From: Phocaeicola sp.
GTDB taxonomy: Bacteria > Bacteroidota > Bacteroidia > Bacteroidales > Bacteroidaceae
Assembly: GCA_020026175.1 (NCBI GenBank)
Contig: JAHHQV010000023.1
Span: 1-35,261, forward strand
DNA: 35,261 bases
Reading direction: 5' to 3'
Shown: piece by piece, positions 16,910 through 25,545 of the stretch
Layout: every line of letters starts with the position of its first letter
How positions within the stretch are numbered: the first letter of the stretch is position 1
Notes under the pieces: generated by a model
What the model was told of the DNA's origin: nothing
The model's input: only the letters and a program-made list of their open reading frames with translations
Databases searched by the model: none
Made by a program: the position numbers and the translations under genes

Positions 16910-19093
16910 TTAGTTTGCCATTTCAGATATAAACTTGATACGTACAAGTCTTATTTCTTCTTCTGAATAGTCATCACCAAGTTCATCCATAGCATCTTCT
17001 ATATCATCTGTTTCAGACTCCTTGAAATAGTCGTAGATATCAAGCATATGGTCTTCATCCATTATCTCATCCAAGAAATAATCTATATTCAGTTTGGTGC
17101 CAGAATAGACTATAGCCTCAACCTCATCAAGAAGTTCGGAAAACTCTATTCCTTTAGCCAATGCTATATCGTCCAATGCAACCTTTCGGTCGATGCTTTG
17201 GATGATAGAAACCTTCAATTTTGATTTGTTGGCTACGGTTCTTACTCTTAAGTCTTCAGGTCTATCGATTTCATTCTCTTCACAATGTGTCTTTATTAAA
17301 TCACAGAATTCCTGACCGTATCTTTTGGCCTTTCCTGCTCCTACTCCCGGAATGTTCTGAAGTTCATCCAGTGTGATAGGGTATATTGTAGCCATAGCCT
17401 CTAATGACGGATCCTGGAAAATTACGTAAGGAGGAACATCAAGTCTCTTTGACATTTTCTTACGCAAATCCTTCAACATAGAGTATAACGCCGGGTCTAC
17501 TGCACACGAAGCTCCTCCACGCATAGGTGTTTCTTCCACTTCTTCATCATCAAAATCTGTATCTTCTACTATTTTGAATGACTTCGGGTGCTTCAGGAAC
17601 TTGTGTCCTGCCAGAGTTACTTTAAGTAATCCGTAGTTTTCTACATCTTTTGTAAGATATCCTGCTATAAGTGCCTGACGTATTACAGAGTTCCACAAAC
17701 GTTCCTCTTCCCCCATTCCCGAGCCGAAAACTTCCAGTTCGTCATGCTTGTGAGCCAATACTTCAGATGTTTCTTTTCCTAACAGGACATCAATAATATA
17801 ATCTTGTTTAAAATTTTCTTTTACTGCAATGATTGTTTCAATCACTGCACATAATGAATCCTGAGCCTCCACTTGTTTTTTTGGATTTAAACAGTTATCA
17901 CAATTACCGCAATTTTCTTCCGTATATTCTTCTCCGAAATAATGTAACAGTATTTTCCTTCTACATACAGATGATTCTGCATATGCAGCTGTCTCTAGAA
18001 GAAGCTGCTTGCCTATTTCCTGTTCGGATATAGGCTTGCCTTGCATAAACTTCTCCAGTTTCTGCAAGTCCTTGCTGGAATAAAATGTTATGCATTGACC
18101 TTCTCCACCGTCTCTTCCTGCACGACCAGTCTCTTGATAATATCCCTCCAGACTCTTTGGCACATCATAATGAATAACAAATCTCACATCTGGCTTGTCT
18201 ATACCCATACCGAAGGCTATGGTAGCTACAATTACTTCTACATTTTCTTTCAGAAAATCATCTTGATTCTGATTTCTTGCAGCCGAATCCATTCCTGCAT
18301 GATATGGACGAGCCTTTATACCGTTTGCACAAAGGATTTCGGCTAGTTCCTCAACCTTTTTTCTGCTAAGACAATAAATTATGCCAGACTTACCTTCGTT
18401 CTGTTTTATGAACTTTATAATGTCACGGTCTACATTATTTGTCTTCAACTTCACTTCGTAATAAAGATTAGGACGATTGAACGATGACTTAAATTCTTCT
18501 GCATCTACCATTCCAAGATTTTTCTGTATATCCATCTTCACCTTCGGAGTGGCAGTAGCTGTAAGTGCTATAACCGGAGCCTTGCCTATTTCGTTTATTA
18601 TAGGGCGTATTCTTCTGTATTCAGGACGAAAATCGTGTCCCCATTCTGAAATACAATGAGCTTCGTCTATTGCATAGAACGAAATCTTCACACTACGCAG
18701 AAATTCTACATTTTCTTCCTTTGTAAGTGACTCGGGAGCGACATAAAGCAATTTTGTCTTACCTGAGGAGATGTCGGACTTCACCTGGTCTATTGCAGAC
18801 TTGGATAAAGAAGAGTTTATGAAATGAGCTATACCATCATCTTCGCTGAAGTGACGCATAGCATCCACTTGATTTTTCATAAGTGCTATAAGCGGAGATA
18901 TTACTATTGCAGTGCCATCCATCATTAGTGAAGGCAACTGATAGCACAAGGATTTTCCTCCTCCGGTAGGCATAAGTACAAATGTATCTTTTCCATCAAG
19001 AAGACTTCTTATTATAGCCTCTTGATTCCCCTTGAATTTGTCAAATCCGAAATGCTTTTTTAGCTGTTCTGTCAAATTGATATTTCCCGTCAT
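16910..19093 (-). CDS. recQ: ATP-dependent DNA helicase RecQ
   Basis: The 727-residue 3'-5' helicase acts in recombination and replication-fork repair. Visible features are Walker A MPTGGGKS (41-48), DEAH box (143-146, DEAHCISEWGHDFRPEYR), helicase C-terminal motifs including TIAFGMGIDKPDVRFVIHYD and the QETGRAGRDG motif VI, a zinc-binding RQC region (C-RRKILLHYF...CGNCDNC) and an HRDC domain (~540-620, with LQNIPGVGAGKAKRYG). An acidic C-terminal extension follows, as in other Bacteroidetes RecQ proteins (normal length ~720). It starts 137 bases downstream of clpX and has its own promoter-like sequence, so it is only loosely part of the tig-clpP-clpX cluster. Confidence 0.97.
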   Translation of the reverse strand: MTGNINLTEQLKKHFGFDKFKGNQEAIIRSLLDGKDTFVLMPTGGGKSLCYQLPSLMMDGTAIVISPLIALMKNQVDAMRHFSEDDGIAHFINSSLSKSAIDQVKSDISSGKTKLLYVAPESLTKEENVEFLRSVKISFYAIDEAHCISEWGHDFRPEYRRIRPIINEIGKAPVIALTATATPKVKMDIQKNLGMVDAEEFKSSFNRPNLYYEVKLKTNNVDRDIIKFIKQNEGKSGIIYCLSRKKVEELAEILCANGIKARPYHAGMDSAARNQNQDDFLKENVEVIVATIAFGMGIDKPDVRFVIHYDVPKSLEGYYQETGRAGRDGGEGQCITFYSSKDLQKLEKFMQGKPISEQEIGKQLLLETAAYAESSVCRRKILLHYFGEEYTEENCGNCDNCLNPKKQVEAQDSLCAVIETIIAVKENFKQDYIIDVLLGKETSEVLAHKHDELEVFGSGMGEEERLWNSVIRQALIAGYLTKDVENYGLLKVTLAGHKFLKHPKSFKIVEDTDFDDEEVEETPMRGGASCAVDPALYSMLKDLRKKMSKRLDVPPYVIFQDPSLEAMATIYPITLDELQNIPGVGAGKAKRYGQEFCDLIKTHCEENEIDRPEDLRVRTVANKSKLKVSIIQSIDRKVALDDIALAKGIEFSELLDEVEAIVYSGTKLNIDYFLDEIMDEDHMLDIYDYFKESETDDIEDAMDELGDDYSEEEIRLVRIKFISEMAN

Positions 19094-19147
19094 GCCTCTT
19101 ATGAATATTTAATGGTTAATTATACTGGACATTTCTATCTTGTATAA

Positions 19148-19179
19148 CAAAGTTATAAACAACTTTTAAATTCACACAA
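19148..19179 (-). promoter_or_regulatory. Promoter of recQ
   Basis: On the minus strand TTG (19179-19177), a 21-base spacer and TAACTTTG (19155-19148) fit the Bacteroidetes -33/-7 pattern, about 55 bases before the recQ ATG. Confidence 0.55.
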
Positions 19180-19230
19180 TAATAAATGAAAAATATTGTC
19201 CGGAAAAATGCTTTTTTATTCATTTTCTAA

Positions 19231-20478
19231 TTACACATTCTTTAATCGAGAGATATTAGCCTTTGACATCTGCTCTTTAGCATAATCTAATGTTACAACA
19301 TATTCGCTGATGTCTTGTGATGGGATATCATACATTATATCCATCATGATTGTCTCGACGATAGAACGCAATCCTCTTGCACCCAACTTATATTCAATGG
19401 CCTTGTCTACTATATACTCAAATACTTCAGGCTGGAACTGCAATTTGACCCTGTCCATTTCAAGCAACTTGATATATTGTTTTATTATCGAGTTCTTTGG
19501 TTCTGTCAATATCTGTCGAAGAGCATTTCTGTCAAGAGGATTTAGATATGTAAGAATAGGAAGACGACCAATGATTTCGGGTATAAGTCCGAAACTCTTC
19601 AAATCCTGAGGTGCTATATACTGCATCATATTGTTCTTGTCTATTTTTACAGATTCCTTTACAGAATTATATCCCACCACATTGGTGTTAAGACGCTGGG
19701 CTATCTTTCTTTCAATACCATCGAAAGCTCCTCCGCAGATAAAGAGAATATTTTTAGTATTGACTGCTATCATCTTCTGGTCAGGGTGTTTTCTGCCTCC
19801 TTGAGGTGGGACATTCACTACTGAACCTTCGAGCAGTTTCAACAGTCCCTGCTGCACTCCTTCTCCACTAACATCCCTTGTTATCGAAGGATTATCTCCC
19901 TTGCGTGCTATCTTGTCTATTTCGTCGATAAACACTATACCACGTTCGGCTTCTTCCACATTATAATCGGCAACCTGAAGCAAACGTGTAAGAAGGCTTT
20001 CTATATCTTCGCCCACATAACCTGCTTCTGTAAGTACTGTTGCATCGACAATAGTAAACGGAACCTTCAAGAGTTTTGCTATAGTACGCGCCAAAAGAGT
20101 CTTGCCTGTACCCGTACTACCTACCATGATGATGTTAGATTTCTCTATCTCTACATCATTATTGTCTGTAGTCTGCATCAAACGCTTATAATGGTTATAC
20201 ACGGCAACTGAAAGATATTTCTTTGCATCATCCTGACCTATAACATATTGGTCGAGGAAATTCTTTATTTCAGATGGTTTTGGCAATTCATGCATTTCAA
20301 AGCCCATACTTGATGGCTTCATCTGCTTTGCGGTTTCTTTAACTATTTCGCTGGCCTGAACAGCACACGAATCACATATGCATCCGTTAACGCCTGTAAT
20401 CAGAAAACCTACTTCGTTCTCAAAACGTCCGCAAAAGCTACATTTTTTTCTTGTTCTAGATGTTTTTGAATTTTCCAA
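19231..20478 (-). CDS. clpX: ATP-dependent Clp protease ATP-binding subunit ClpX
   Basis: The 415-residue AAA+ unfoldase feeds substrates to ClpP in the cytoplasm. It has an N-terminal C4 zinc-binding domain (Cys13, Cys16, Cys35, Cys38), Walker A GSTGTGKT (120-127), Walker B IVFIDEIDKIARK, sensor and pore-loop regions (GYVGEDIESLL) and the ClpX C-terminal small domain (ARGLRSIVETIMMDIMYD). The length matches the family. It lies 59 bases after clpP on the same strand, consistent with joint transcription and a shared complex. Confidence 0.98.
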   Translation of the reverse strand: MENSKTSRTRKKCSFCGRFENEVGFLITGVNGCICDSCAVQASEIVKETAKQMKPSSMGFEMHELPKPSEIKNFLDQYVIGQDDAKKYLSVAVYNHYKRLMQTTDNNDVEIEKSNIIMVGSTGTGKTLLARTIAKLLKVPFTIVDATVLTEAGYVGEDIESLLTRLLQVADYNVEEAERGIVFIDEIDKIARKGDNPSITRDVSGEGVQQGLLKLLEGSVVNVPPQGGRKHPDQKMIAVNTKNILFICGGAFDGIERKIAQRLNTNVVGYNSVKESVKIDKNNMMQYIAPQDLKSFGLIPEIIGRLPILTYLNPLDRNALRQILTEPKNSIIKQYIKLLEMDRVKLQFQPEVFEYIVDKAIEYKLGARGLRSIVETIMMDIMYDIPSQDISEYVVTLDYAKEQMSKANISRLKNV

Positions 20479-20537
20479 GGATTTATAACCTTTAAAGTTT
20501 TAATTACTTATTTACCGAAGTAAGACTATACTGTATA

Positions 20538-21209
20538 CTAAAGAGATGGCTTGCGAGACATAATCTCGTCAATGATACCATAATCTTTTGCTTCCTGAGA
20601 AGTCATCCAGTAGTCTCTGTCTGAGTCTGCCCATACCTTATCAAATTCTGTATGAGAATGTTCGGCTATGATATTATACAATTCTTTCTTTATCTTCATT
20701 ATTTCACGAGCAGTGATCTCGATATCTGAGGCCTGTCCTTGTGCGCCACCCAACGGCTGATGTATCATCACCCTTGAATGTGTAAGAGCAGAACGCTTGC
20801 CTTCCTGACCTGCCACAAGAAGGACTGCCGCCATAGAAGCAGCAAGACCTGTACAGAATGTGGCTACATCGCTACTGATAAACTGCATTGTATCATATAT
20901 ACCCAATCCGGCATATACAGAGCCACCAGGTGAATTGATATATATCGATATATCCTTACCAGGATCTATTGAGTCAAGATAAAGAAGCTGTGCCTGTAGC
21001 GTATTGGCAGTATAATCATTGATTTCTGTACCTAAAAAAATGATACGGTCCATCATCAGACGTGAAAATACATCCAACTGAGTTACGTTGAGCTGTCTTT
21101 CTTCGAGGATATATGGATTAAGATAACCCGACTGTGACTTTATAACGTCATCAAGCATCATACTACTCATGCCAAGATGCTTGGTAGCATATTTTTTAAA
21201 ATCATTCAT
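20538..21209 (-). CDS. clpP: ATP-dependent Clp protease proteolytic subunit ClpP
   Basis: The 223-residue serine protease forms the barrel partnered by ClpX. The catalytic Ser125 sits in GLAASMAAVLL and His150 in MIHQPLGG. The Asp is near residue 199 in DSDRDYWM. INSPGGSVYAG forms the oxyanion strand. An N-terminal stretch of ~28 residues precedes the conserved core and is probably processed, as in other Bacteroidetes ClpP. It stands between tig and clpX; the 151-base gap from tig carries repeated AAAAGCCTC segments but no convincing promoter. Confidence 0.97.
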   Translation of the reverse strand: MNDFKKYATKHLGMSSMMLDDVIKSQSGYLNPYILEERQLNVTQLDVFSRLMMDRIIFLGTEINDYTANTLQAQLLYLDSIDPGKDISIYINSPGGSVYAGLGIYDTMQFISSDVATFCTGLAASMAAVLLVAGQEGKRSALTHSRVMIHQPLGGAQGQASDIEITAREIMKIKKELYNIIAEHSHTEFDKVWADSDRDYWMTSQEAKDYGIIDEIMSRKPSL

Positions 21210-21360
21210 TTCTAATCGGTTTTTAAATTAGTGAATAAAAAAGAGACTTTTAGCCATCTTTTCTGATTGTAACTTGTAAACTCCAGTTATACAGAAAAGC
21301 CTCGGTTAAAAGCCTCTTCCAGATATTTGCCTCAGCCATTAACTTCAGCCAGAAATTAAA

Positions 21361-22707
21361 TTACTGAAACATTCCGTTGAAATCTTCTACAGAAATGTTC
21401 TTGTGGTTCAAGACAACCTGACCTTTAACAGCAGTAGCAAGTTTAGATTCAATTACTCTATTAATCAATGCTTCTACGCTTTCACGCTTCTTAAGCATTT
21501 CCTTAGAGTAGTTTTCAAGCAATTCTTCAGGAACGTTAAGCATACCATACTGAGCGAACTGAGCACGAGTTGCATCTTTTGCCATTTCCTGGATATCAGA
21601 CTGTTCTACTTTTACATCGTTTGCAGCAACCAATTTTTCTTTAATCAAGTGCCATGTAAGTTCTTCAAGGCTCTTGTCATAGTTTTCGTTTACATATTCT
21701 TCACCTTTTTCCTTGTTGTTATCAAGCATGATACGCTTCATCAAGTCATCGGCAAATGTCAACTTACCAACCTTACCCATTGTATAGTTGCGAAGATCAA
21801 TCATGAACTTATAATCACTGTCTGAAACAAACTGAGTAGCAATGCTTTCTTTTACCTGAGCACGGAATTCTTCTTCGTTTGTAGCTTTTCCTTCACCCAA
21901 AACCTGATCGAACAATTCCTTATTCAATTCTCCTGGAATCATACGAGTGATTTCTTCTATCTGGAAGCTGAAGTTTCCTGTGTGGTTGGCAACTTCTTCT
22001 TTTGCTACTTTAAGAAGTGAAGAAAGTTCAACTTCGTTGTTGTCGAAAGCTACAGATGGATTGAATACCAATACTGTATTTAATTTAGCTCCTTCGAAAA
22101 CAGCTTTCTGGTCATCGTTCTTCATATATGAAGGCATCATCACTGCACCTTCTACCTGCACACCGCCTTCTTTTGTGTTGCCGTTTTCGTCAAGTTCGGC
22201 CAAAAGACCTTTCAACATGTCTTTGTCCTGGTAATCTTCTACCTTGACATATTTGGCTGTACGCTGAGTGTACATAGTAATCTGCTGATCTACCATCTCG
22301 TCTGTAACTTCGACATCATAATAATCAACAGTATCGTTGTTTGAAAGTTCAATTGAGAATTCTGGAGCCAAAGCTATATCGAATGAAAACTCAAAGTTTT
22401 CGTCTGTTTCAAAATTAATGTTGTTTTCTTTTGGAAGAGGAGTTCCAAGCATATTTACCTTGTTGTCGCGGATATACTCACCTACTTTTTCCTGTAGCAA
22501 TTTGTCTACTTCTTCAAGCAATACTGATACACCATACTGTTTCTTTATCAATCCCATTGGAACCATTCCTTTACGGAATCCTGGCATATTCACTCTCTGA
22601 CGTAAAGTCTTAAGTGCTTTTTCTACTTTTTCCTGATAATCAGCTTTTTCAATCTGAGCAGTAAGTACAGCACTTACTTCGCTTAAGTTTTGTAATGAAA
22701 TATTCAT
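21361..22707 (-). CDS. tig: Trigger factor, ribosome-associated chaperone
   Basis: The 448-residue protein has the N-terminal ribosome-binding domain with the signature region RQRVNMPGFRKGMVPMGLIKK (about 36-56, containing the GFRKG loop), a central PPIase-like domain that is poorly conserved as usual in Bacteroidetes, and a helical C-terminal chaperone domain. It binds nascent chains at the ribosome exit. It is the first gene of the tig-clpP-clpX group and has a well-formed promoter. Glutamine-rich tails seen in some bacteroidal homologues are absent. Confidence 0.95.
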   Translation of the reverse strand: MNISLQNLSEVSAVLTAQIEKADYQEKVEKALKTLRQRVNMPGFRKGMVPMGLIKKQYGVSVLLEEVDKLLQEKVGEYIRDNKVNMLGTPLPKENNINFETDENFEFSFDIALAPEFSIELSNNDTVDYYDVEVTDEMVDQQITMYTQRTAKYVKVEDYQDKDMLKGLLAELDENGNTKEGGVQVEGAVMMPSYMKNDDQKAVFEGAKLNTVLVFNPSVAFDNNEVELSSLLKVAKEEVANHTGNFSFQIEEITRMIPGELNKELFDQVLGEGKATNEEEFRAQVKESIATQFVSDSDYKFMIDLRNYTMGKVGKLTFADDLMKRIMLDNNKEKGEEYVNENYDKSLEELTWHLIKEKLVAANDVKVEQSDIQEMAKDATRAQFAQYGMLNVPEELLENYSKEMLKKRESVEALINRVIESKLATAVKGQVVLNHKNISVEDFNGMFQ

Positions 22708-22761
22708 TTCTTTGTATTTTATTTATTATTACTATTTTATTTAACTACAATTTAGGGTGTG

Positions 22762-22795
22762 CAAAAATAATGTTTAATATTGCAAATACCAAAAA
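22762..22795 (-). promoter_or_regulatory. Promoter of tig-clpP-clpX
   Basis: On the minus strand TTTTTG (22795-22790), a 20-base spacer and TATTTTTG (22769-22762) match the Bacteroidetes promoter consensus. The predicted leader is about 50 bases. Confidence 0.65.
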
Positions 22796-22802
22796 GTCAA
22801 GA

Positions 22803-22821
22803 CAAAAAAAGACTTTTTTTG
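22803..22821 (-). terminator. A7/T7 hairpin after lptB, weak terminator candidate
   Basis: C-A7-GAC-T7-G is self-complementary. It sits between the lptB stop and the tig promoter. The stem is nearly all A-T, so termination is uncertain. Confidence 0.3.
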
Positions 22822-22861
22822 ACAAGAGCATACATTAAGCTATAATATTGATGCACTATTA

Positions 22862-23686
22862 TCAATAATTCTGTAACTGAAAATCTTTTCTACGCAATAC
22901 AAAACTATTACTCAAATATTTTTCACGGACAACCTTGTTTTCGGCCAGTTCTTCAGGAGTGCCTTGAAAAAGAATCTTACCCTCGAACAACAAGTATGCC
23001 CTATCTGTAATGCTCAATGTTTCCTGAACATTATGGTCTGTTATCAATATACCGATATTCTTGTCCTTCAGTTTCCATACTATATGCTGTATGTCTTCCA
23101 CAGCGATAGGATCTACTCCAGCAAAAGGCTCGTCAAGCATTATAAATTTAGGGTCTATAGCCAGACATCTTGCTATTTCAGTACGTCTTCTTTCTCCACC
23201 CGAAAGCTGGTCGCCAAGATTCTTCCTCACTTTCTGAAGACGAAACTCTGCTATAAGACTTTCAAGTTTGTCCTTCTGATACTCACGGCTCTTGTTTGTC
23301 AACTCCAATACAGATGAAATATTGTCTTCCACACTCATTTTGCGGAATACCGATGCTTCCTGTGCTAAATATCCAATGCCGTTCTGGGCACGCTTGTACA
23401 CGGGATAAGATGTTATATCATTATCGTTGAGATATATATGTCCTTCATTGGGAACAATAAGACCTGTAGTCATATAAAAAGAAGTTGTCTTGCCGGCACC
23501 GTTCGGTCCTAGCAATCCTACGATTTCTCCTTGTCTTACATTTATCGAAACATTATTGACTACAGTACGCTTGCCGTATTTTTTCACAAGATTTTCGGTG
23601 CGCAACACCATACACTCTTCCGTACCTATAGGTATCTCTGTTTTTACGGATTTGTCTTCGTACTGCTTATCTTTTAGTTCTGTCAT
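22862..23686 (-). CDS. lptB: LPS export ABC transporter ATPase LptB
   Basis: The 274-residue ATPase powers lipopolysaccharide extraction from the inner membrane with LptFG. It shows Walker A GPNGAGKT (60-67), Q-loop region YLAQEASVFRKMSVEDN, ABC signature LSGGERRR (161-168), Walker B FIMLDEPFAGVDP with Glu186, and the H-loop TDHNVQETL. AQEASVFRKMSVEDN and FAGVDPIAV are characteristic of LptB rather than generic ABC proteins. Residues 1-25 exceed the usual ~241-residue length; a start at Met26 (23611) is possible, but the promoter position fits 23686. It is divergent from mlaE with 126 bases between. Confidence 0.95.
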   Translation of the reverse strand: MTELKDKQYEDKSVKTEIPIGTEECMVLRTENLVKKYGKRTVVNNVSINVRQGEIVGLLGPNGAGKTTSFYMTTGLIVPNEGHIYLNDNDITSYPVYKRAQNGIGYLAQEASVFRKMSVEDNISSVLELTNKSREYQKDKLESLIAEFRLQKVRKNLGDQLSGGERRRTEIARCLAIDPKFIMLDEPFAGVDPIAVEDIQHIVWKLKDKNIGILITDHNVQETLSITDRAYLLFEGKILFQGTPEELAENKVVREKYLSNSFVLRRKDFQLQNY

Positions 23687-23704
23687 ATTGGTTTATATTT
23701 GTCG

Positions 23705-23712
23705 CAAAAGTA
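23705..23712 (-). promoter_or_regulatory. -7 box of lptB
   Basis: TACTTTTG on the minus strand, 18 bases before the ATG at 23686, implies a very short leader. No -33 TTG is visible at the right distance. Confidence 0.5.
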
Positions 23713-23785
23713 GTAAATTTATTGGGTAATGTAGTTATTTGTCTTAAAATCATCATTTTTTTTTATCTTTACAACTAAAAAACAG

Positions 23786-23793
23786 TACTTTTG
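23786..23793 (+). promoter_or_regulatory. -7 box of mlaE-mlaF
   Basis: TACTTTTG matches TAnnTTTG, 19 bases before the mlaE ATG. It is arranged back-to-back with the lptB promoter. Confidence 0.5.
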
Positions 23794-23812
23794 TACTAAA
23801 TATTATATTATT

Positions 23813-24556
23813 ATGGTAAAACCAATTTCAAATTTAGGTAACTACATGCTCCTAATGGGAAGAGTATTTTCTCGTCCTGAAAAATTTAGAGTATATTTCA
23901 AGCAATATGTCAGTGAACTCCAACAGCTGGGCATAAACTCTATAGGAATTGTACTGCTCATTTCCTTCTTCATAGGAGCAGTAATATGTATCCAGATCAA
24001 ACTGAATATAGAAAGTCCGTGGATGCCACGCTTCGTTGTGGGATATACTACCCGTGAAATCATGTTGCTGGAATTTTCGTCTTCCATCATGTGTCTTATC
24101 CTATCGGGCAAGGTGGGATCGAACATTGCATCCGAAATAGGTACAATGAGGGTAACACAACAAATTGACGCTTTGGAAATAATGGGTATCAATTCGGCTT
24201 CATATCTGATACTGCCCAAAATCATGGGACTGATGACTATGATTCCGTTTCTTGTCATATTCAGTATTTTTGCCGGAATAATAGGAGCTTTTTGTACTGC
24301 ATGGCTGGCAGGAATAATGAATGCTACAGACCTTGAATATGGTCTTCAATATTGCTTTATTGAATGGTATATATGGTGCAGTTTCATCAAATCGTTGTTC
24401 TTTGCTTTCATTATAGCAAGTGTTTCGGCATATTTCGGATATACTGTTGAAGGCGGCTCAATAGCTGTAGGAAAAGCCAGTACAGACTCTGTCGTTTCAA
24501 GCAGTGTGTTAATTCTATTCTCTGATCTTATTCTTACTCAATTATTAATGGGATGA
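23813..24556 (+). CDS. mlaE: MlaE/YrbE-type ABC transporter permease
   Basis: The 247-residue inner-membrane protein has about five to six hydrophobic segments. It carries the MlaE family signature of Gly/Glu-rich turns around 93-125 (SGKVGSNIASEIGTMRVTQQ, then QIDALEIMG). MlaE is the permease of the phospholipid transport system that keeps the outer membrane asymmetric. The stop overlaps the start of mlaF by four bases (ATGA), so the two are translationally coupled. The usual substrate-binding MlaD gene does not follow. Confidence 0.93.
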   Translation: MVKPISNLGNYMLLMGRVFSRPEKFRVYFKQYVSELQQLGINSIGIVLLISFFIGAVICIQIKLNIESPWMPRFVVGYTTREIMLLEFSSSIMCLILSGKVGSNIASEIGTMRVTQQIDALEIMGINSASYLILPKIMGLMTMIPFLVIFSIFAGIIGAFCTAWLAGIMNATDLEYGLQYCFIEWYIWCSFIKSLFFAFIIASVSAYFGYTVEGGSIAVGKASTDSVVSSSVLILFSDLILTQLLMG

Positions 24557-25320
24557 TACAATTAAAATCTATATGCAAGTCTTTCGAAGGCAGAACTGTT
24601 CTTGAAGATATAAGCTTCACCTTCGAAAACGGTAAAACGAACCTTATTATAGGTCAAAGCGGTTCTGGAAAGACCGTACTCATGAAATGTATTGTAGGGC
24701 TCCACACTCCCGAGAAAGGGGAAATTTTATACGACAACAGAAATTTCCTTACCATGGGCAAAAAGGAAACAAAAGCGCTCAGAAAGGAAATGGGTATGAT
24801 TTTTCAAAGTGCTGCTTTGTTCGATTCTCTGTCTGTACTTGAGAATGTGATGTTCCCTCTAGATATGTTTTCTAACGATACTTATAGAGAAAGGGTTAAA
24901 AGAGCGCAATTCTGTCTGGACAGGGTAAATCTTATTGATGCTCAAAATAAGTATCCAGGTGAAATTAGCGGAGGTATGCAAAAGCGTGTGGCAATAGCAA
25001 GAGCTATAGCTCTGAATCCACAATATCTGTTTTGCGATGAGCCAAACTCTGGACTGGACCCGAAAACCTCTCTTGTGATTGACGAACTGATACATGACAT
25101 CACTGAAGAGTTTAACATGACTACCATAATAAATACTCACGACATGAATTCTGTTATGGGTATTGGCGACAGTATATTGTATATTTATCAAGGTCACAAG
25201 GAGTGGGAAGGCACTAAAGATGATGTCTTTACGGCTACAAACGAAAGGCTGAACAACTTTATCTTTGCCTCAGAGCTTCTGAAGAAAGTGAAACAGGAAG
25301 AAAACAAAAATAACAAATAA
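24553..25320 (+). CDS. mlaF: MlaF-type ABC transporter ATPase
   Basis: The 255-residue ATPase partners MlaE. Walker A is GQSGSGKT (34-41), the Q-loop region is MGMIFQSAALFDSLSV, the signature is ISGGMQKRVAIARA, Walker B is YLFCDEPNSGLDP and the switch His lies in INTHDMNSV. GMQKR and SAALFDSLSV are typical of MlaF. The four-base overlap with mlaE and the terminator just downstream define a two-gene operon. MlaD, MlaC and MlaB are not in the window. Confidence 0.94.
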   Translation: MIQLKSICKSFEGRTVLEDISFTFENGKTNLIIGQSGSGKTVLMKCIVGLHTPEKGEILYDNRNFLTMGKKETKALRKEMGMIFQSAALFDSLSVLENVMFPLDMFSNDTYRERVKRAQFCLDRVNLIDAQNKYPGEISGGMQKRVAIARAIALNPQYLFCDEPNSGLDPKTSLVIDELIHDITEEFNMTTIINTHDMNSVMGIGDSILYIYQGHKEWEGTKDDVFTATNERLNNFIFASELLKKVKQEENKNNK

Positions 25321-25347
25321 CAAATCTGAAGGTAAGACTACCGATAT

Positions 25348-25399
25348 AAAAAAAGAGACATATTACACTTTTTCAAAGTGATGATATGTCTCTTTTTTT
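25348..25399 (+). terminator. Strong terminator after mlaF
   Basis: A7-GAGACATA pairs with TATGTCTC-T7, capped by an inner CACTTT/AAAGTG hairpin. The symmetric A and T runs suggest it could work both ways. Confidence 0.85.
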
Positions 25400-25443
25400 A
25401 TTTTTACCCATTGCATAACAGAAGCTAAGGGTGTGAAATATAT

Positions 25444-25489
25444 AAAAATCAGGTATCAATGTAAATCTTCATGGAGATATAATGATACC
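25444..25489 (-). terminator. Possible terminator after der
   Basis: GGTATCA (25452-25458) pairs with TGATACC (25483-25489), with an inner ATCT/AGAT pairing. On the minus strand it is followed by a five-T run. It lies ~57 bases past the der stop. Confidence 0.35.
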
Positions 25490-25545
25490 CGACAAAGAAG
25501 CAATCCTGTCCGAATATTTATCTGTAGACTAAAAATACTATATGA

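Noticed and set aside
21295..21316. Repeated AAAAGCCTC in the tig-clpP gap as a regulatory element
   Set aside because: There are only two copies, 13 bases apart, with no promoter box or stable fold; too little to support a call.
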